64,000 nucleotides of DNA from Motilibacter peucedani (GCF_003634695.1 NZ_RBWV01000013.1:361293-425292); one strand, 5' to 3'; shown: positions 7,969-16,676, numbered from the stretch's first letter. The notes: generated from the sequence alone by a model not told the origin. Numbers and translations are program-made.

Positions 7969-8172
7969 GAGGACCACTGCTTACCACTCGTCGCGCTGAG
8001 TGAGGGGCGCCCACGACGTCTTCGCCGTCCGTGACGGCACGTAGTCGTTTCGCTTGGCGCGCAACGACTTCTCGACGTCGCGCGCCCGCGGCGGTTCGAG
8101 TGAGCCGCGTCTCAAACCGGCGCTGGGATTGGTGCAAACCGCCCTCCGTGGGGCAGCATGATGGCGCGCAGT
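7969..8172. other. Non-coding spacer with hairpin and CAAACCG direct repeats
   Basis: No convincing gene is visible here. AGTCGTT at 8043-8049 and AACGACT at 8063-8069 form a perfect 7-bp stem that could terminate marR. CAAACCG occurs twice in direct orientation at 8113-8119 and 8135-8141, possibly a regulator site for the GH16 gene. A promoter is expected between these repeats and the structured segment at 8173, but no clear -35/-10 pair is seen. Confidence 0.35.
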
Positions 8173-8309
8173 CGACAGGGAGCCTTGCAGTTCGATGCAG
8201 GGCCGGCCGGGTGAGACACCTGGTGCTCCCGTCGCCACCGGCGCGTTCGAGGAGCTCGGGCCCTACGCCCGGGCTGGGGGGGCCGCGAGGCCAGGAGCGT
8301 CCCGCTCCG
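8173..8309 (+). ncRNA. Candidate structured 5' leader of the GH16 gene
   Basis: The segment folds on paper into a three-way junction. CGAC(A)GGGAG at 8173-8182 pairs with CTCCCGTCG at 8226-8234 and encloses two hairpins: CCTTGCA/TGCAGGG at 8183-8202 with loop GTTCGA, and GGTG/CACC at 8210-8220. A second hairpin (AGCTCGGGC with GCCCGGGCT, about 8253-8275) and a third (GGAGCG with CGCTCC, about 8295-8309) follow before the GTG at 8353. It matches no riboswitch class I can recall. This is pairing by eye, without covariation support. Confidence 0.35.
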
Positions 8310-8352
8310 TCACGAGCCGAGCCACACCCGCAACCCCGACCCCGGAGTACCC

Positions 8353-9726
8353 GTGCACCACCCTGCCCCGACTCGTCGACCGCTGACCGCCGCCGCCAGC
8401 CTGCTGCTCGTCGGCGCGGTCGCCGCGACCCTCACCACCACCGCGCCGCACGCTTCCGCCGCGCCGCGCGACCTCGTCGCCAACGGCGGCTTCGAAGGCG
8501 GCACCAGCGGCTGGTTCGCCTCGTCCGGCTCGACCCTGAGCACCACCGGCGCCCACCACTCGGGCTCCGCCTCGGCGCACGTGGGCAACCCGCGCAGCGG
8601 CGCTGCCACCGTCGCGCTCAACGACCGCACCAACACGGTGGTCTCGACCACGAAGGGCGCGACCTACACGGCGTCCGCGTGGGTGAAGGCCAGCCGCGCC
8701 GGCACCTCCGCCGGTGTCCGCCTCATGGAGTACGCCGGCTCGTCGCTCGAGGGCCAGCGCAAGGGCACCGTGTGGCTGACCGACACGAAGTGGCACCAGG
8801 TCAAGACCACCTACACGGCTGCCGCCGACGGCGCGACCGTCGACCTCAACGTCCTCGCCTGGTCGCTGGCCGGCGGTGGCAGCCTCGACGTCGACGACGT
8901 CTCGCTGACCGCCACCGGTGCGGCTGACGCGCCGCCGGCACCTGCGCCCACGCCGACGCCCACCCCGACCCCCACCAGCAGCCCCTCGCCCTCGGGGTGG
9001 CACCGCGTGTGGGACGACGAGTTCGACGGGTCGAGCGTCGACGGCTCGAAGTGGAACGTGCGCAACAACGACCACAACGGCTACGAGCGCTCCTGCCTGA
9101 CCAACCGCAGCAAGAACGTCTCGGTCAGCGGCGGTTCGCTGCACATCGTCGGCCAGCGCGAGAACATGAAGTGCGGCGGCTACAACGGCAGCTTCACCTC
9201 GGGGTACCTCGACACCATCGGCAAGTTCTCGACGGCCTACGGCCGCTACGAGATGCGCGCCAAGATGCCGACGCAGGCCGGCTCCTCGAAGGGCCTGTGG
9301 CCCGCCTTCTGGCTGCGGCCCGACGACGGCGGGCTGGGTGAGCTCGACATCATGGAGGCCGTCGGCTCCGACCCGGGCGAGAAGAACTACGACCACGTGA
9401 GCCAGACGCTCTGGTACAAGACCGACGGCAGCGTGAAGGGTCAGTCGAAGGCCGCCTATCCCAAGGGCGGGACGATGTCCGACGGCTACCACACGTACGC
9501 GGTGGAGTGGGAGAAGGGCGCGATCCGCTGGTACGTCGACGGTGAGCTCACCTACTCGCGCGACCGCAGCACGACCTCGTGGCTCAGCGCGGCCTTCGAC
9601 GGCGGCCGCAAGTTCCACATCCGCCTGAACCTGCAGATCGGCGGCGCGTGGCCCGGTCTGCCCACCGGGCACACGAAGTTCCCCGCGGACTACGCGGTCG
9701 ACTACGTACGCGTCTACCAGCGCTAG
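8353..9726 (+). CDS. Secreted GH16 endo-beta-glucanase with N-terminal carbohydrate-binding domain
   Basis: A 457-residue extracellular enzyme. Residues 1-36 form a signal peptide ending in ASA; residues 37-187 form a CBM4/9-like beta-sandwich (LVANGGFEGGTSGWF); a Pro-Thr repeat linker runs about 190-212; the rest is a GH16 catalytic domain. The retaining active-site motif GELDIMEAVG gives Glu330, Asp332 and Glu335. The flanking WPAFWLRP and YHTYAVEWEKGAIRWYVDG blocks match laminarinase-like GH16 enzymes. It should cleave beta-1,3 or mixed-linkage glucan outside the cell. It starts at GTG 8353 after a long leader. Its stop shares CTAG with the convergent oxidoreductase stop, so no terminator separates the two genes. 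Confidence 0.92.
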   Translation: MHHPAPTRRPLTAAASLLLVGAVAATLTTTAPHASAAPRDLVANGGFEGGTSGWFASSGSTLSTTGAHHSGSASAHVGNPRSGAATVALNDRTNTVVSTTKGATYTASAWVKASRAGTSAGVRLMEYAGSSLEGQRKGTVWLTDTKWHQVKTTYTAAADGATVDLNVLAWSLAGGGSLDVDDVSLTATGAADAPPAPAPTPTPTPTPTSSPSPSGWHRVWDDEFDGSSVDGSKWNVRNNDHNGYERSCLTNRSKNVSVSGGSLHIVGQRENMKCGGYNGSFTSGYLDTIGKFSTAYGRYEMRAKMPTQAGSSKGLWPAFWLRPDDGGLGELDIMEAVGSDPGEKNYDHVSQTLWYKTDGSVKGQSKAAYPKGGTMSDGYHTYAVEWEKGAIRWYVDGELTYSRDRSTTSWLSAAFDGGRKFHIRLNLQIGGAWPGLPTGHTKFPADYAVDYVRVYQR

Positions 9727-10856
9727 GCCAGCGTCGCGGCGAAGGGGTCGAAGTCGGCGGGCAGCGCCGGCACCGGGTCGACGGTGCTGGCGACCTCGAC
9801 GAACTCCTTGCGCTGCACGGACTCCTCGGCGCTGACCATCACGTCGAGCACGTGGTAGGCGACCTGCCCGGTGGCGACGTGCACGTCGCCACCGCGCAGG
9901 GTCCGCGCCATGCAGAGGGCGCCGACCCCGCGTCCGGACAGGGGCCCCTCCTCCGGGAGGATCTCGTACGGCTGGGGCTTGCTGCGGTCGTGCTCGACCA
10001 TCGGGCGGTAGACCCGGAGTTCCGACCCGCCGAAGTAGTTGGGGTCGCCCAGCACCAGCGTTCCCTCGGTGCCGTTGACCTCGAAGACGCCGTGGCGGAA
10101 CAGCGGGGTGTCCACGCTCATGAGCGAGGAGGCCACCTGTCCCTGCTCGAAGATGCTCGTCAGCGCCAGGTGCGTGGGCACCTCCACCGGGAACTCGGTG
10201 CCGGCGCGCGGACCCGAGCGGATCGTGCGCACCTCTGCGGCCTTCGTGCCCACGGCGACCACGTGCGCGATGGGGCCGACGAGGTGCACGAGCGCCGTGA
10301 GGTAGTAGGGGCCCATGTCGAACAGCGGGCCCGCGCCCTTGGCGAACAGGAACTCCGGCCCGGGGTGCCACCAGTCCGGACCCTGGCCCTGGAAGGCGGT
10401 GGTGGCGCTGAGCGGGGTGCCGATGGCGCCGGCCTCGATCGCCCGCTTGGCCGTCTGCCAGCCCGGGCCGAGGACGGTGTCGGGGGCGCAGCCGAGCAGC
10501 GGGCCCCTGCTCCCGGCCAGGTCGACGAGGTCCTTGGCGCCCTCGCGCTCGATGCCGAGCGGTTTCTCGCTCCACACGTGCTTGCCCGCCTCGAGGGCCG
10601 CGGTCGAGACCTCGACGTGCGCGGCCGGGATGGTGAGGTTGACGACGACCTCGACGTCGTCGTCAGCGAGCACCGCGTCGACGCCGCCAGAACTGCGTAC
10701 GCCGTGCTTCGTCGCCTGCGCCGCCGCCCTGTCGGCGTCGATGTCGCCGACCGCCACGACCTCGACGTCGGGGTAGGACCCGAGGTTCGAGAGGTACTGG
10801 TCGCTGATGACGCCGGCTCCGATGACCCCGACGCCGACGGGGCCACTGCGGCTCAT
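9723..10856 (-). CDS. Gfo/Idh/MocA family oxidoreductase
   Basis: A 377-residue NAD(P)-dependent dehydrogenase. The N-terminal Rossmann fold reads VGVGVIGAGVISDQYL, and the family motif EKPLG appears in HVWSEKPLGIE at about residues 95-105. The C-terminal alpha/beta domain has the QGQGPDWWHPGPEFLFAKGAGPLFDMGPYYLTAL region, with DMGPYY corresponding to the usual D.G.H catalytic helix. These enzymes oxidise or isomerise sugars and inositols. The ATGA overlap at 10853-10856 couples it to the sugar isomerase gene upstream, so the pair probably catabolises one sugar or cyclitol derivative. A link to the GH16 product is possible but only positional. Confidence 0.88.
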   Translation of the reverse strand: MSRSGPVGVGVIGAGVISDQYLSNLGSYPDVEVVAVGDIDADRAAAQATKHGVRSSGGVDAVLADDDVEVVVNLTIPAAHVEVSTAALEAGKHVWSEKPLGIEREGAKDLVDLAGSRGPLLGCAPDTVLGPGWQTAKRAIEAGAIGTPLSATTAFQGQGPDWWHPGPEFLFAKGAGPLFDMGPYYLTALVHLVGPIAHVVAVGTKAAEVRTIRSGPRAGTEFPVEVPTHLALTSIFEQGQVASSLMSVDTPLFRHGVFEVNGTEGTLVLGDPNYFGGSELRVYRPMVEHDRSKPQPYEILPEEGPLSGRGVGALCMARTLRGGDVHVATGQVAYHVLDVMVSAEESVQRKEFVEVASTVDPVPALPADFDPFAATLA

Positions 10857-11659
10857 CGGGCGGTCTCCAGCGTCTGCTGCAGGAAGTCGTAGCTCTGCGA
10901 GATGCCGGCGAAGATGTCGCCCTCGTAGTGGTCGAACTCGACCACGGCATACCTCAGCGACGAGCCGGCGGCGAGGGCCTCGGCGAGCGGGACGTCGCCG
11001 GTGCCGGCGGGCGACTGGTCCTGCGGCATCTGCCGTGACGTGATGCCCGGCCGCATGGGGCCGTCCTTGACGTGCACCGCGACGACGCGCTCGCCCAGCC
11101 GCTGCAGCAGCTGCGCCGGGTCAGCGCCGCCGGCGGCCGCCCAGTAGAGGTCGACCTCGAGGAGCACGTCGGGCTCGAGCTGGTCGGCGAAGACCTCAAG
11201 CGCCGGCCGGCCGCCGACCTGGGTCCGCAGCTCGTGCTCGTGGTTGTGGTAGCCGACGCGCAAGCCGAGCGAGGCCGCCTCCTGCGCGCGGGTGTTGATG
11301 GTCTCAGCGGTCCGGGCGATGTCGTCGGCCGTCGTCCACTGGTCGAGCGGGACGTACGGGTCGATCAGCACCTGCACGCCGAGCTCGGCCGCCGCAGCCA
11401 TGGTCTGCCCGGGCGGCGTGACCTGGAGCAGTCCGTCCGGCGTCTGCGCGGTCTCCCGCAGCAGGATGGCGTGGGCGGTCGGCACGGCCAGCCCGTGGCG
11501 GGCGGCGGCGGCCTTCAGCGCGTCGACGCGGCGGACGAAGTCGAACGCTTCCACGTTGCCGAACCCGATGCCCGCGAGGCGGGCGAAGGTGCCGTCGAGG
11601 TCGTCGTCGAGCGCCTGGCGCACGGCGTAGAGCTGGACGGAGGTCTCCGGCGTCGTCAT
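10853..11659 (-). CDS. Sugar phosphate isomerase/epimerase (TIM barrel, AP-endonuclease-2 fold)
   Basis: A 268-residue protein starting at ATG 11659 behind a GAGGAAGAG ribosome site; a longer frame exists but lacks support. It has the xylose-isomerase-like TIM-barrel pattern: SVQLYAVRQAL, GNVEAFDF, LRVGYHNHEHEL, VLLEVDLYWAAAGG and VVAVHVKDG. The His in YHNHEHE, the Glu in LLEVD and the His in VHVKDG are the expected metal ligands. Such proteins isomerise keto-sugars or inosose derivatives and are commonly paired with Gfo/Idh/MocA enzymes, as here with a 4-bp overlap. The specific sugar is unknown. Confidence 0.85.
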   Translation of the reverse strand: MTTPETSVQLYAVRQALDDDLDGTFARLAGIGFGNVEAFDFVRRVDALKAAAARHGLAVPTAHAILLRETAQTPDGLLQVTPPGQTMAAAAELGVQVLIDPYVPLDQWTTADDIARTAETINTRAQEAASLGLRVGYHNHEHELRTQVGGRPALEVFADQLEPDVLLEVDLYWAAAGGADPAQLLQRLGERVVAVHVKDGPMRPGITSRQMPQDQSPAGTGDVPLAEALAAGSSLRYAVVEFDHYEGDIFAGISQSYDFLQQTLETAR

Positions 11660-11778
11660 GTCGGCTCTTCCTCGAGTCGGGTGGCGGGGCCCACCCATCG
11701 TGCACGGGCGCCGGGCGCGCGGTCGCGCAGGGGTGCGCGTGCCTTCCCAGAGCCCTGCCCGGCGCCTAGCATCCGGTC

Positions 11779-12549
11779 GTGGGCTTCGACGTCCCGGCCG
11801 ACGCGTACGCGCAGTTCATGGGCCGCTGGTCCGAGTCGCTCGCGGTGCGGCTCGCCGACCGGCTGGAGCTGCGGCGGGGGATGCGCGCCCTCGACGTCGG
11901 CTGCGGCCCGGGCGCGCTGACGGCGGTGCTGGTCGACCGGCTCGGTGCGGACGCGGTGTCAGCGGTCGAGCCGTCCGCGAGCTTCGTCGAGGCTGCGCGC
12001 GCCCGGCTGCCGGAGGTCGACGTGCGGCACGCCGCGGCCGAGGACCTGCCCTTCGACACCAGCTCGTTCGACCGGGCCGCGGCGCAGCTGGTCGTGCACT
12101 TCATGGCCGACCCGGTGCAGGGGCTGCGCGAGATGGCGCGCGTCGTGCGACCCGGCGGCCTGGTCGCCGCCTCGGTGTGGGACTACGCCAGCGGCACGTC
12201 GCCGCTGTCGACGTTCTGGACCACCGTGGCGCGGCTCGACCCCGCGACCACGGACGAGTCGGGGTCGGCCGGCGCGCGCGAGGGCGAGCTGGCGGAGCTG
12301 ATGACGTCGGCCGGACTCAGCGACATCGAGTCCCTCCGGCTCGAGGTGACCTCGCGCTTCGCCTCGCTGGACGAGTGGTGGCGGCCCTACACCTACGGCG
12401 TCTGGCCGGCCGGTGAGTACGTCGCCCGCCTCGACGAGCGCCGGCGGGCCGAGCTGCGCGACGTGTGCGCCGCGCTGCTGCCCGACCCGCCGTTCGAGCT
12501 GTCCGCCGGGGCGTGGGCGGCGCTCGGCCGCGTCACTCAGCCCGCGTAG
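11779..12549 (+). CDS. Class I SAM-dependent methyltransferase
   Basis: A 256-residue UbiE/Methyltransf_11-type enzyme. Motif I is ALDVGCGPGALTAVL (about residues 36-50), the acidic residue ending motif II is in VSAVEPS, and DLPFDTSSFDRAAAQLVVHFM provides the following strand. The C-terminus includes a RPYTYGVWPAGEYV segment typical of this subfamily. The substrate is unknown. GTG 11779 is preceded at 6 bases by TAGCAT with no ribosome site, so the message is probably leaderless. Its 3' end overlaps the convergent gabT gene by 13 bp. Confidence 0.88.
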   Translation: MGFDVPADAYAQFMGRWSESLAVRLADRLELRRGMRALDVGCGPGALTAVLVDRLGADAVSAVEPSASFVEAARARLPEVDVRHAAAEDLPFDTSSFDRAAAQLVVHFMADPVQGLREMARVVRPGGLVAASVWDYASGTSPLSTFWTTVARLDPATTDESGSAGAREGELAELMTSAGLSDIESLRLEVTSRFASLDEWWRPYTYGVWPAGEYVARLDERRRAELRDVCAALLPDPPFELSAGAWAALGRVTQPA

Positions 12550-13895
12550 CCGAGGATCGCGTCCTCCAGCACGCCGAGGCCCTCGTCGAGCAGGTCGGCG
12601 GGGATGACGAGGGGAGGCAGCAGGCGTACGACGTTGCTGAAGCTGCCGGCAGTCAGCACGATGACGCCCTGCGCGTGGCACGCCGCGGCGATCGCGGCAG
12701 CGGCGGCGGAGTCGGGCTCGGACGTACCGGGCTTGACGAGCTCCAGCGCCAGCATGGCGCCACGGCCGCGTACGTCGCCGATCCGGTCGCTCTTGTCCTG
12801 CAGCGCGCGCAGGCGGGGGACCACCGCCTCCTCGATGCGCTTGGCGGCACCGGCGAGGTCGGCGGACGCCATGACGTCCATGGCCGCGAGGGAGGCCGCG
12901 CAGGCGACCGGGTTGCCGCCGTAGGTGCCGCCGAGCCCGCCCTTGTGCACGGCGTCCATGAGCTCGGCGCGACCCGTGACGCCGGCGAGCGGGAGCCCAC
13001 CGGCCATGCCCTTGGCGGTCACGACGAGGTCGGGCTCGACGCCCTCGTGGTGGGAGGCGAACCAGTCGCCAGTGCGGCAGAAGCCGGTCTGCACCTCGTC
13101 GGCGATGAACAGCGCGCCGTTGTCGCGGCACCACTGGGCGAGCGCGGGCAGGAAGCCGGGAGCGGGGTCGACGAAGCCGCCCTCGCCCTGGATCGGCTCC
13201 ACCAGGACGCCGGCGACCTCGCCTGCGCCGACCTGCACCTCGATCTGCCGGATCGCGCGAGCCGCGGCCTGGGCGCCGGTCATGCCCTCGGGGTCGCGGA
13301 ACGGGTAGGAGCCGGGTACGCGGTAGACGTCGGGGGCGAACGGCCCGAAGCCTGCCTTGTAGGGCATGTTCTTCGCGGTGAGCGCCATCGTGAGGTTCGT
13401 GCGGCCGTGGTACGCGTGGTCGAGCACCACGATCGCGCTGCGACCGGTCGCCCGGCGGGCCACCTTGACCGCGTTCTCCACGGCCTCCGCGCCCGAGTTG
13501 AAGAGCGCCGACTTCTTCGCGAAGTCGCCCGGTGTCAGGGCGTTGAGCCGCTCGCACACCTCGACGTAGCCGCTGTAGGGCGTGATCATGAAGCAGGTGT
13601 GGGTGAAGTGGCCGACCGCCTCGCGCACGGCCTCGACGACCGCGGGGTTCGCGTTGCCCACGCTGGTGACCGCGATACCGGAGCCCAGGTCGATCAGCGA
13701 GTTGCCGTCGACGTCGACCACGACACCGCCGTCGGCGTCGGCCGCGTAGACCGGCATGGTCGAGCCGACCGCGGCCGTCACGGCAGCCGCCCGCCGCTCG
13801 GCCAGCTGCTGCGAGGCCGGTCCGGGCAGGTCGGTGACGAGGCGGCGCTCCTGGGGCAGCCGGGTCGGGGGCAGTGCGGTGGTCGTGTCGGTCAT
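12537..13895 (-). CDS. gabT: 4-aminobutyrate aminotransferase
   Basis: A 452-residue class III PLP aminotransferase that transfers the amino group of 4-aminobutyrate to 2-oxoglutarate, giving succinate semialdehyde and glutamate. Visible family features are NSGAEAVENAVKVARRATGR (PLP phosphate binding), DHAYHGRTN, ADEVQTGFCRTG (the Asp contacting the PLP nitrogen) and VVTAKGMAGGLPLAG (the PLP lysine, about residue 290). The start at ATG 13895 is chosen over an upstream in-frame ATG because it opens the conserved N-terminus and lies 6 bases after CATGCT. It is divergent from the aldehyde dehydrogenase gene at 13961, together forming a GABA shunt. Confidence 0.9.
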   Translation of the reverse strand: MTDTTTALPPTRLPQERRLVTDLPGPASQQLAERRAAAVTAAVGSTMPVYAADADGGVVVDVDGNSLIDLGSGIAVTSVGNANPAVVEAVREAVGHFTHTCFMITPYSGYVEVCERLNALTPGDFAKKSALFNSGAEAVENAVKVARRATGRSAIVVLDHAYHGRTNLTMALTAKNMPYKAGFGPFAPDVYRVPGSYPFRDPEGMTGAQAAARAIRQIEVQVGAGEVAGVLVEPIQGEGGFVDPAPGFLPALAQWCRDNGALFIADEVQTGFCRTGDWFASHHEGVEPDLVVTAKGMAGGLPLAGVTGRAELMDAVHKGGLGGTYGGNPVACAASLAAMDVMASADLAGAAKRIEEAVVPRLRALQDKSDRIGDVRGRGAMLALELVKPGTSEPDSAAAAAIAAACHAQGVIVLTAGSFSNVVRLLPPLVIPADLLDEGLGVLEDAILGYAG

Positions 13896-13960
13896 GGCAG
13901 AAGCATGGACCCTGGCCCACGCCGCTGCACAGGCCGTCCGCACGGGCCTACGCTCGTCCC

Positions 13961-15397
13961 ATGACGTCGACGCCGTACTGGGTTGCAGGCAAGGCCACCA
14001 CGAGCGGTGAGGAGCTGGCCGTCACCCATCCCTACGACGGCTCGCAGGTCGGCACCACGAGCTGGGCCACCGCCGACGACGTCGAGCGGGCCGTGGCCGC
14101 CGCCGCCGCGGTCAGCGACTCGTTCGCGAAGGCGCCCGCCCACGTGCGCGCCGCCGCCCTGGACCACGTCTCGCGCCGGATCGCCGAGCGCGCGGACGAG
14201 ATCGCGGCGCTGATCACGGCCGAGAACGGCAAGCCGATGAAGTGGGCGCGCGGCGAGGTGGCGCGCGCGGTCTCGACGTTCCGCTGGGGCGCTGAGGAGG
14301 CGCGCCGCTTCTCCGGCACCCTCCAGCGGCTCGACACCGACGCCGGCGGCGAGGGCCGCATGGCCGTCGTGCGCCGGGTGACCTACGGCCCGGTCCTCGC
14401 CATCAGCCCGTTCAACTTCCCGCTCAACCTCGTGGCCCACAAGGTCGCGCCCGCACTGGCCGTCGGCGCGCCCGTCGTCGTCAAGCCGGCTCCCGCGACC
14501 CCGCTGACCGCGCTGCTGCTGGGCGAGATCCTCGCCGAGACCGACCTCCCCGAGGGTTCATGGTCGGTGCTGCCCGTGCCCAACGACCAGATGGACCCGC
14601 TGGTACAGGACCCGCGCCTGCCCGTCGTCTCGTTCACCGGCTCCGGTCCGGTGGGCTGGTCGATCCTGGACCGGGTGCCCCGCAAGCACGTGACGCTCGA
14701 GCTGGGCGGCAACGCCGCGGTCGTCGTGTGCGCCGACACCACGGGCGCCGAGCTCGACCGGGCGGCCTCGCGGATCGCGACGTTCGCGATGTACCAGGCC
14801 GGACAGTCGTGCATCTCGGTGCAGCGCGTCTACGCGGACGCCTCGGTCTACGACGAGCTCACCGCGAAGGTCGTCGCCGCCAGCGAGGCGCTGGTCACCG
14901 GCGACCCGCGCGACGAGAAGACCGACGTCGGGCCCGTGATCGACGAGCGCGCCGCCGAGCGCATCGAGAGCTGGGTCTCCGACGCGGTGGGCGCCGGCGC
15001 GCGGCTGCTGACGGGGGGTACGCGGGACGGCGCCACCGTCGCGCCGACCGTGCTCGCCGACGTGCCCGACGAGGCGAAGGTCTCGTGCGAGGAGGTCTTC
15101 GGCCCGGTCGTGGTGCTCGCGCCCGTCGGCTCGGTCGACGAGGCGTTCGAGCGCGTCAACGCCTCGCGCTACGGGCTGCAGGCCGGCGTCTTCACCCGCG
15201 ACCTCGGCATCGCGTTCCGCGCCGGCGTCGAGCTCGAGGTCGGCGGCGTCGTGGTCGGAGACGTGCCGAGCTTCCGCGCCGACCAGATGCCCTACGGCGG
15301 CGCCAAGGAGTCCGGCGTCGGGCGCGAGGGAGTCGCCGCCGCGATGGCCGACCTGACCTACGAGCGCGTCACCGTGCTCACCGGCATCAGCGTCTGA
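13961..15397 (+). CDS. gabD: NAD(P)-dependent succinate-semialdehyde/aldehyde dehydrogenase
   Basis: A 478-residue aldehyde dehydrogenase. The catalytic Cys284 lies in YQAGQSCISVQR and the general base Glu247 in LELGGNAAV. The SPFNFPLN and FTGSGPVGW cofactor motifs and C-terminal GGAKESGVGREG are present. Together with the divergent gabT it most likely oxidises succinate semialdehyde to succinate; the family is broad, so another aldehyde is possible. ATG 13961 follows TACGCT at 6 bases and has no ribosome site, which indicates a leaderless mRNA. The 65-bp gap to gabT must hold both promoters. Confidence 0.82.
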   Translation: MTSTPYWVAGKATTSGEELAVTHPYDGSQVGTTSWATADDVERAVAAAAAVSDSFAKAPAHVRAAALDHVSRRIAERADEIAALITAENGKPMKWARGEVARAVSTFRWGAEEARRFSGTLQRLDTDAGGEGRMAVVRRVTYGPVLAISPFNFPLNLVAHKVAPALAVGAPVVVKPAPATPLTALLLGEILAETDLPEGSWSVLPVPNDQMDPLVQDPRLPVVSFTGSGPVGWSILDRVPRKHVTLELGGNAAVVVCADTTGAELDRAASRIATFAMYQAGQSCISVQRVYADASVYDELTAKVVAASEALVTGDPRDEKTDVGPVIDERAAERIESWVSDAVGAGARLLTGGTRDGATVAPTVLADVPDEAKVSCEEVFGPVVVLAPVGSVDEAFERVNASRYGLQAGVFTRDLGIAFRAGVELEVGGVVVGDVPSFRADQMPYGGAKESGVGREGVAAAMADLTYERVTVLTGISV

Positions 15398-15399
15398 CC

Positions 15400-15420
15400 G
15401 GCGGCGGGTCCTCCGCCGCC
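15400..15420. terminator. Shared hairpin between convergent genes
   Basis: GGCGGCGG (15400-15407) pairs with CCGCCGCC (15413-15420) around a 5-base loop. It sits in the 25-bp gap between the dehydrogenase stop and the stop of the convergent secreted protein gene. There is no U-tract, as is common in high-GC actinobacteria. Confidence 0.55.
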
Positions 15421-15422
15421 CG

Positions 15423-16067
15423 TCAGCGGGGGAGGAGTGCCTTGACCTTGGCCAGCGCCCCGTCGAGGACCTCGACGGCGCCGGCGTGCAGCTCGGGGCT
15501 GTCCTGCGCCGCGACCGCCGTGATGACCGCGATCTCCTGGCGGCCGTAGACGGCGGCGGCCAGGTAGGTCGTCACCGGGATCCGGTCCTTGCCGTCGACG
15601 ACGGTGCCCGTGACGCGGAACAGCGCCGCCGAGTCGCCGCGCCGCGAGATCGGCACCCGGCGGACGGTCCACCGCGTGCCGTCCTCGACGACGGAGCGGC
15701 ACGTCGCGACGGCTGCGACGCTCTGCGTCAGGTCGGTGCGGGCCTGCGCCGGCGTGGCGTAGGACTGGACGCTCTCGGACAGGTAGGCGGCCTCCTTGCC
15801 GTACTGCCAGTCGGTGTGCGCGTGCGAGACCATGCCAACCGACTTCGGCCCCCGGAACAGGCAGCCGAAGCCCGCGCCGTGAGGGGCCGAGACGTGCTTC
15901 CAGCCCTTCTCCAGGTCCGTCGCGTCGAGCAGCGAGGCACGGACCTTCGCCGTGGTGACCTTCGGCGCCGGAGCCGGCGCTGCGTCCGCAGGAGCGGCGA
16001 GCAGGCCGGTGACCGCGGCGACGCCGACCGCGGTCGAGACGAGTGCGAAGGGCCGGACGAGACGCAC
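15423..16067 (-). CDS. Secreted sensor-domain-like protein of unknown function
   Basis: A 214-residue exported protein. It starts at GTG 16067 after an AGGAG ribosome site. The signal peptide is about residues 1-30, with cleavage after PADAAP-like Ala residues. The mature part has a single compact domain with two cysteines (GFGCLFRG and VATCRSV), matching the general pattern of PknH-like extracellular or 'sensor domain' proteins of actinobacteria. No enzyme motif is visible. Its context (GABA shunt genes on one side, yidD-like on the other) gives no clear clue. Confidence 0.55.
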   Translation of the reverse strand: MRLVRPFALVSTAVGVAAVTGLLAAPADAAPAPAPKVTTAKVRASLLDATDLEKGWKHVSAPHGAGFGCLFRGPKSVGMVSHAHTDWQYGKEAAYLSESVQSYATPAQARTDLTQSVAAVATCRSVVEDGTRWTVRRVPISRRGDSAALFRVTGTVVDGKDRIPVTTYLAAAVYGRQEIAVITAVAAQDSPELHAGAVEVLDGALAKVKALLPR

Positions 16068-16193
16068 GGGAGCTCCTGGAGTGGGCGCGGCGGGGTGCCG
16101 CGCCGACCCTAGCGGCAGGGACCGACGCGTACGCGGTGCTTCCCGCACCTCACCCGGACGGTGCTCCGGGTCAACCGCCTCCTGCGGGGGCCG

Positions 16194-16676
16194 TCAGGCG
16201 CGAGCAGGCGGGACAGGGTCGTAGCCGCTGGTGCCGCCCGGACGGCAGCGCAGGATGCGGCCGGCGGTGAGGCGTACGCCGTGCAGGGTGCCGTGCGTGT
16301 GCAGCGCCTCTATCGCGAACTCCGAGCACGACGGGGTCATGCGGCAGCACGGCCTCTCCCGCCGGGTGCTGATCCGCGACTGGTAGAGCCGGATGAGCCG
16401 CTCGGCCCGCGACGTGCCCCCGGTGCCGCGCGCCGCGGGCGCCCGCAGGAGGGACACCGCGGCGGGGGCCACGAGCAGGAGCTGCGGACCGCAGCCGAGC
16501 ATCTCGGCCAGGCAGCAGCCGGTCTCGAGCAGGAAGACGTCGCGCAGGCAGCCGCCGCCGCCGCGCCCGTAGTAGCCGCCGCCGCGTCCGTAGCCACCGC
16601 GTCCGTAGCCGCCGAACGGGCCGTAGGAGCCGTAGCCGCGCGGGGGGCGGCGACCGCCCCAGTTCACCCAGACCAT
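16194..16676 (-). CDS. YidD-like membrane insertion factor with Gly/Tyr-rich N-terminal extension
   Basis: A 160-residue protein. The C-terminal 70 residues carry the YidD signature: [11 protein letters not shown], then [19 protein letters not shown], then [18 protein letters not shown], with the conserved cysteines. YidD promotes membrane protein insertion with YidC and normally sits between rnpA and yidC as a protein of about 70-110 residues. Here it stands alone and has an 80-residue extension: a Gly/Arg/Tyr repeat region (about residues 7-42) and a Cys-rich hydrophobic segment. The start ATG 16676 has a GGAGG site at ideal spacing. It is either a second, specialised YidD or a relocated one. 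Confidence 0.8.
   Translation of the reverse strand: MVWVNWGGRRPPRGYGSYGPFGGYGRGGYGRGGGYYGRGGGGCLRDVFLLETGCCLAEMLGCGPQLLLVAPAAVSLLRAPAARGTGGTSRAERLIRLYQSRISTRRERPCCRMTPSCSEFAIEALHTHGTLHGVRLTAGRILRCRPGGTSGYDPVPPARA

Noticed and set aside
8173..8350. c-di-AMP (ydaO) riboswitch before the GH16 gene
   Set aside because: The conserved ydaO sequence elements are absent; only unspecific secondary structure could be argued.
8937..8975. Short tandem repeat
   Set aside because: Encodes a Pro-Thr linker between binding and catalytic domains, normal for secreted glycosidases.
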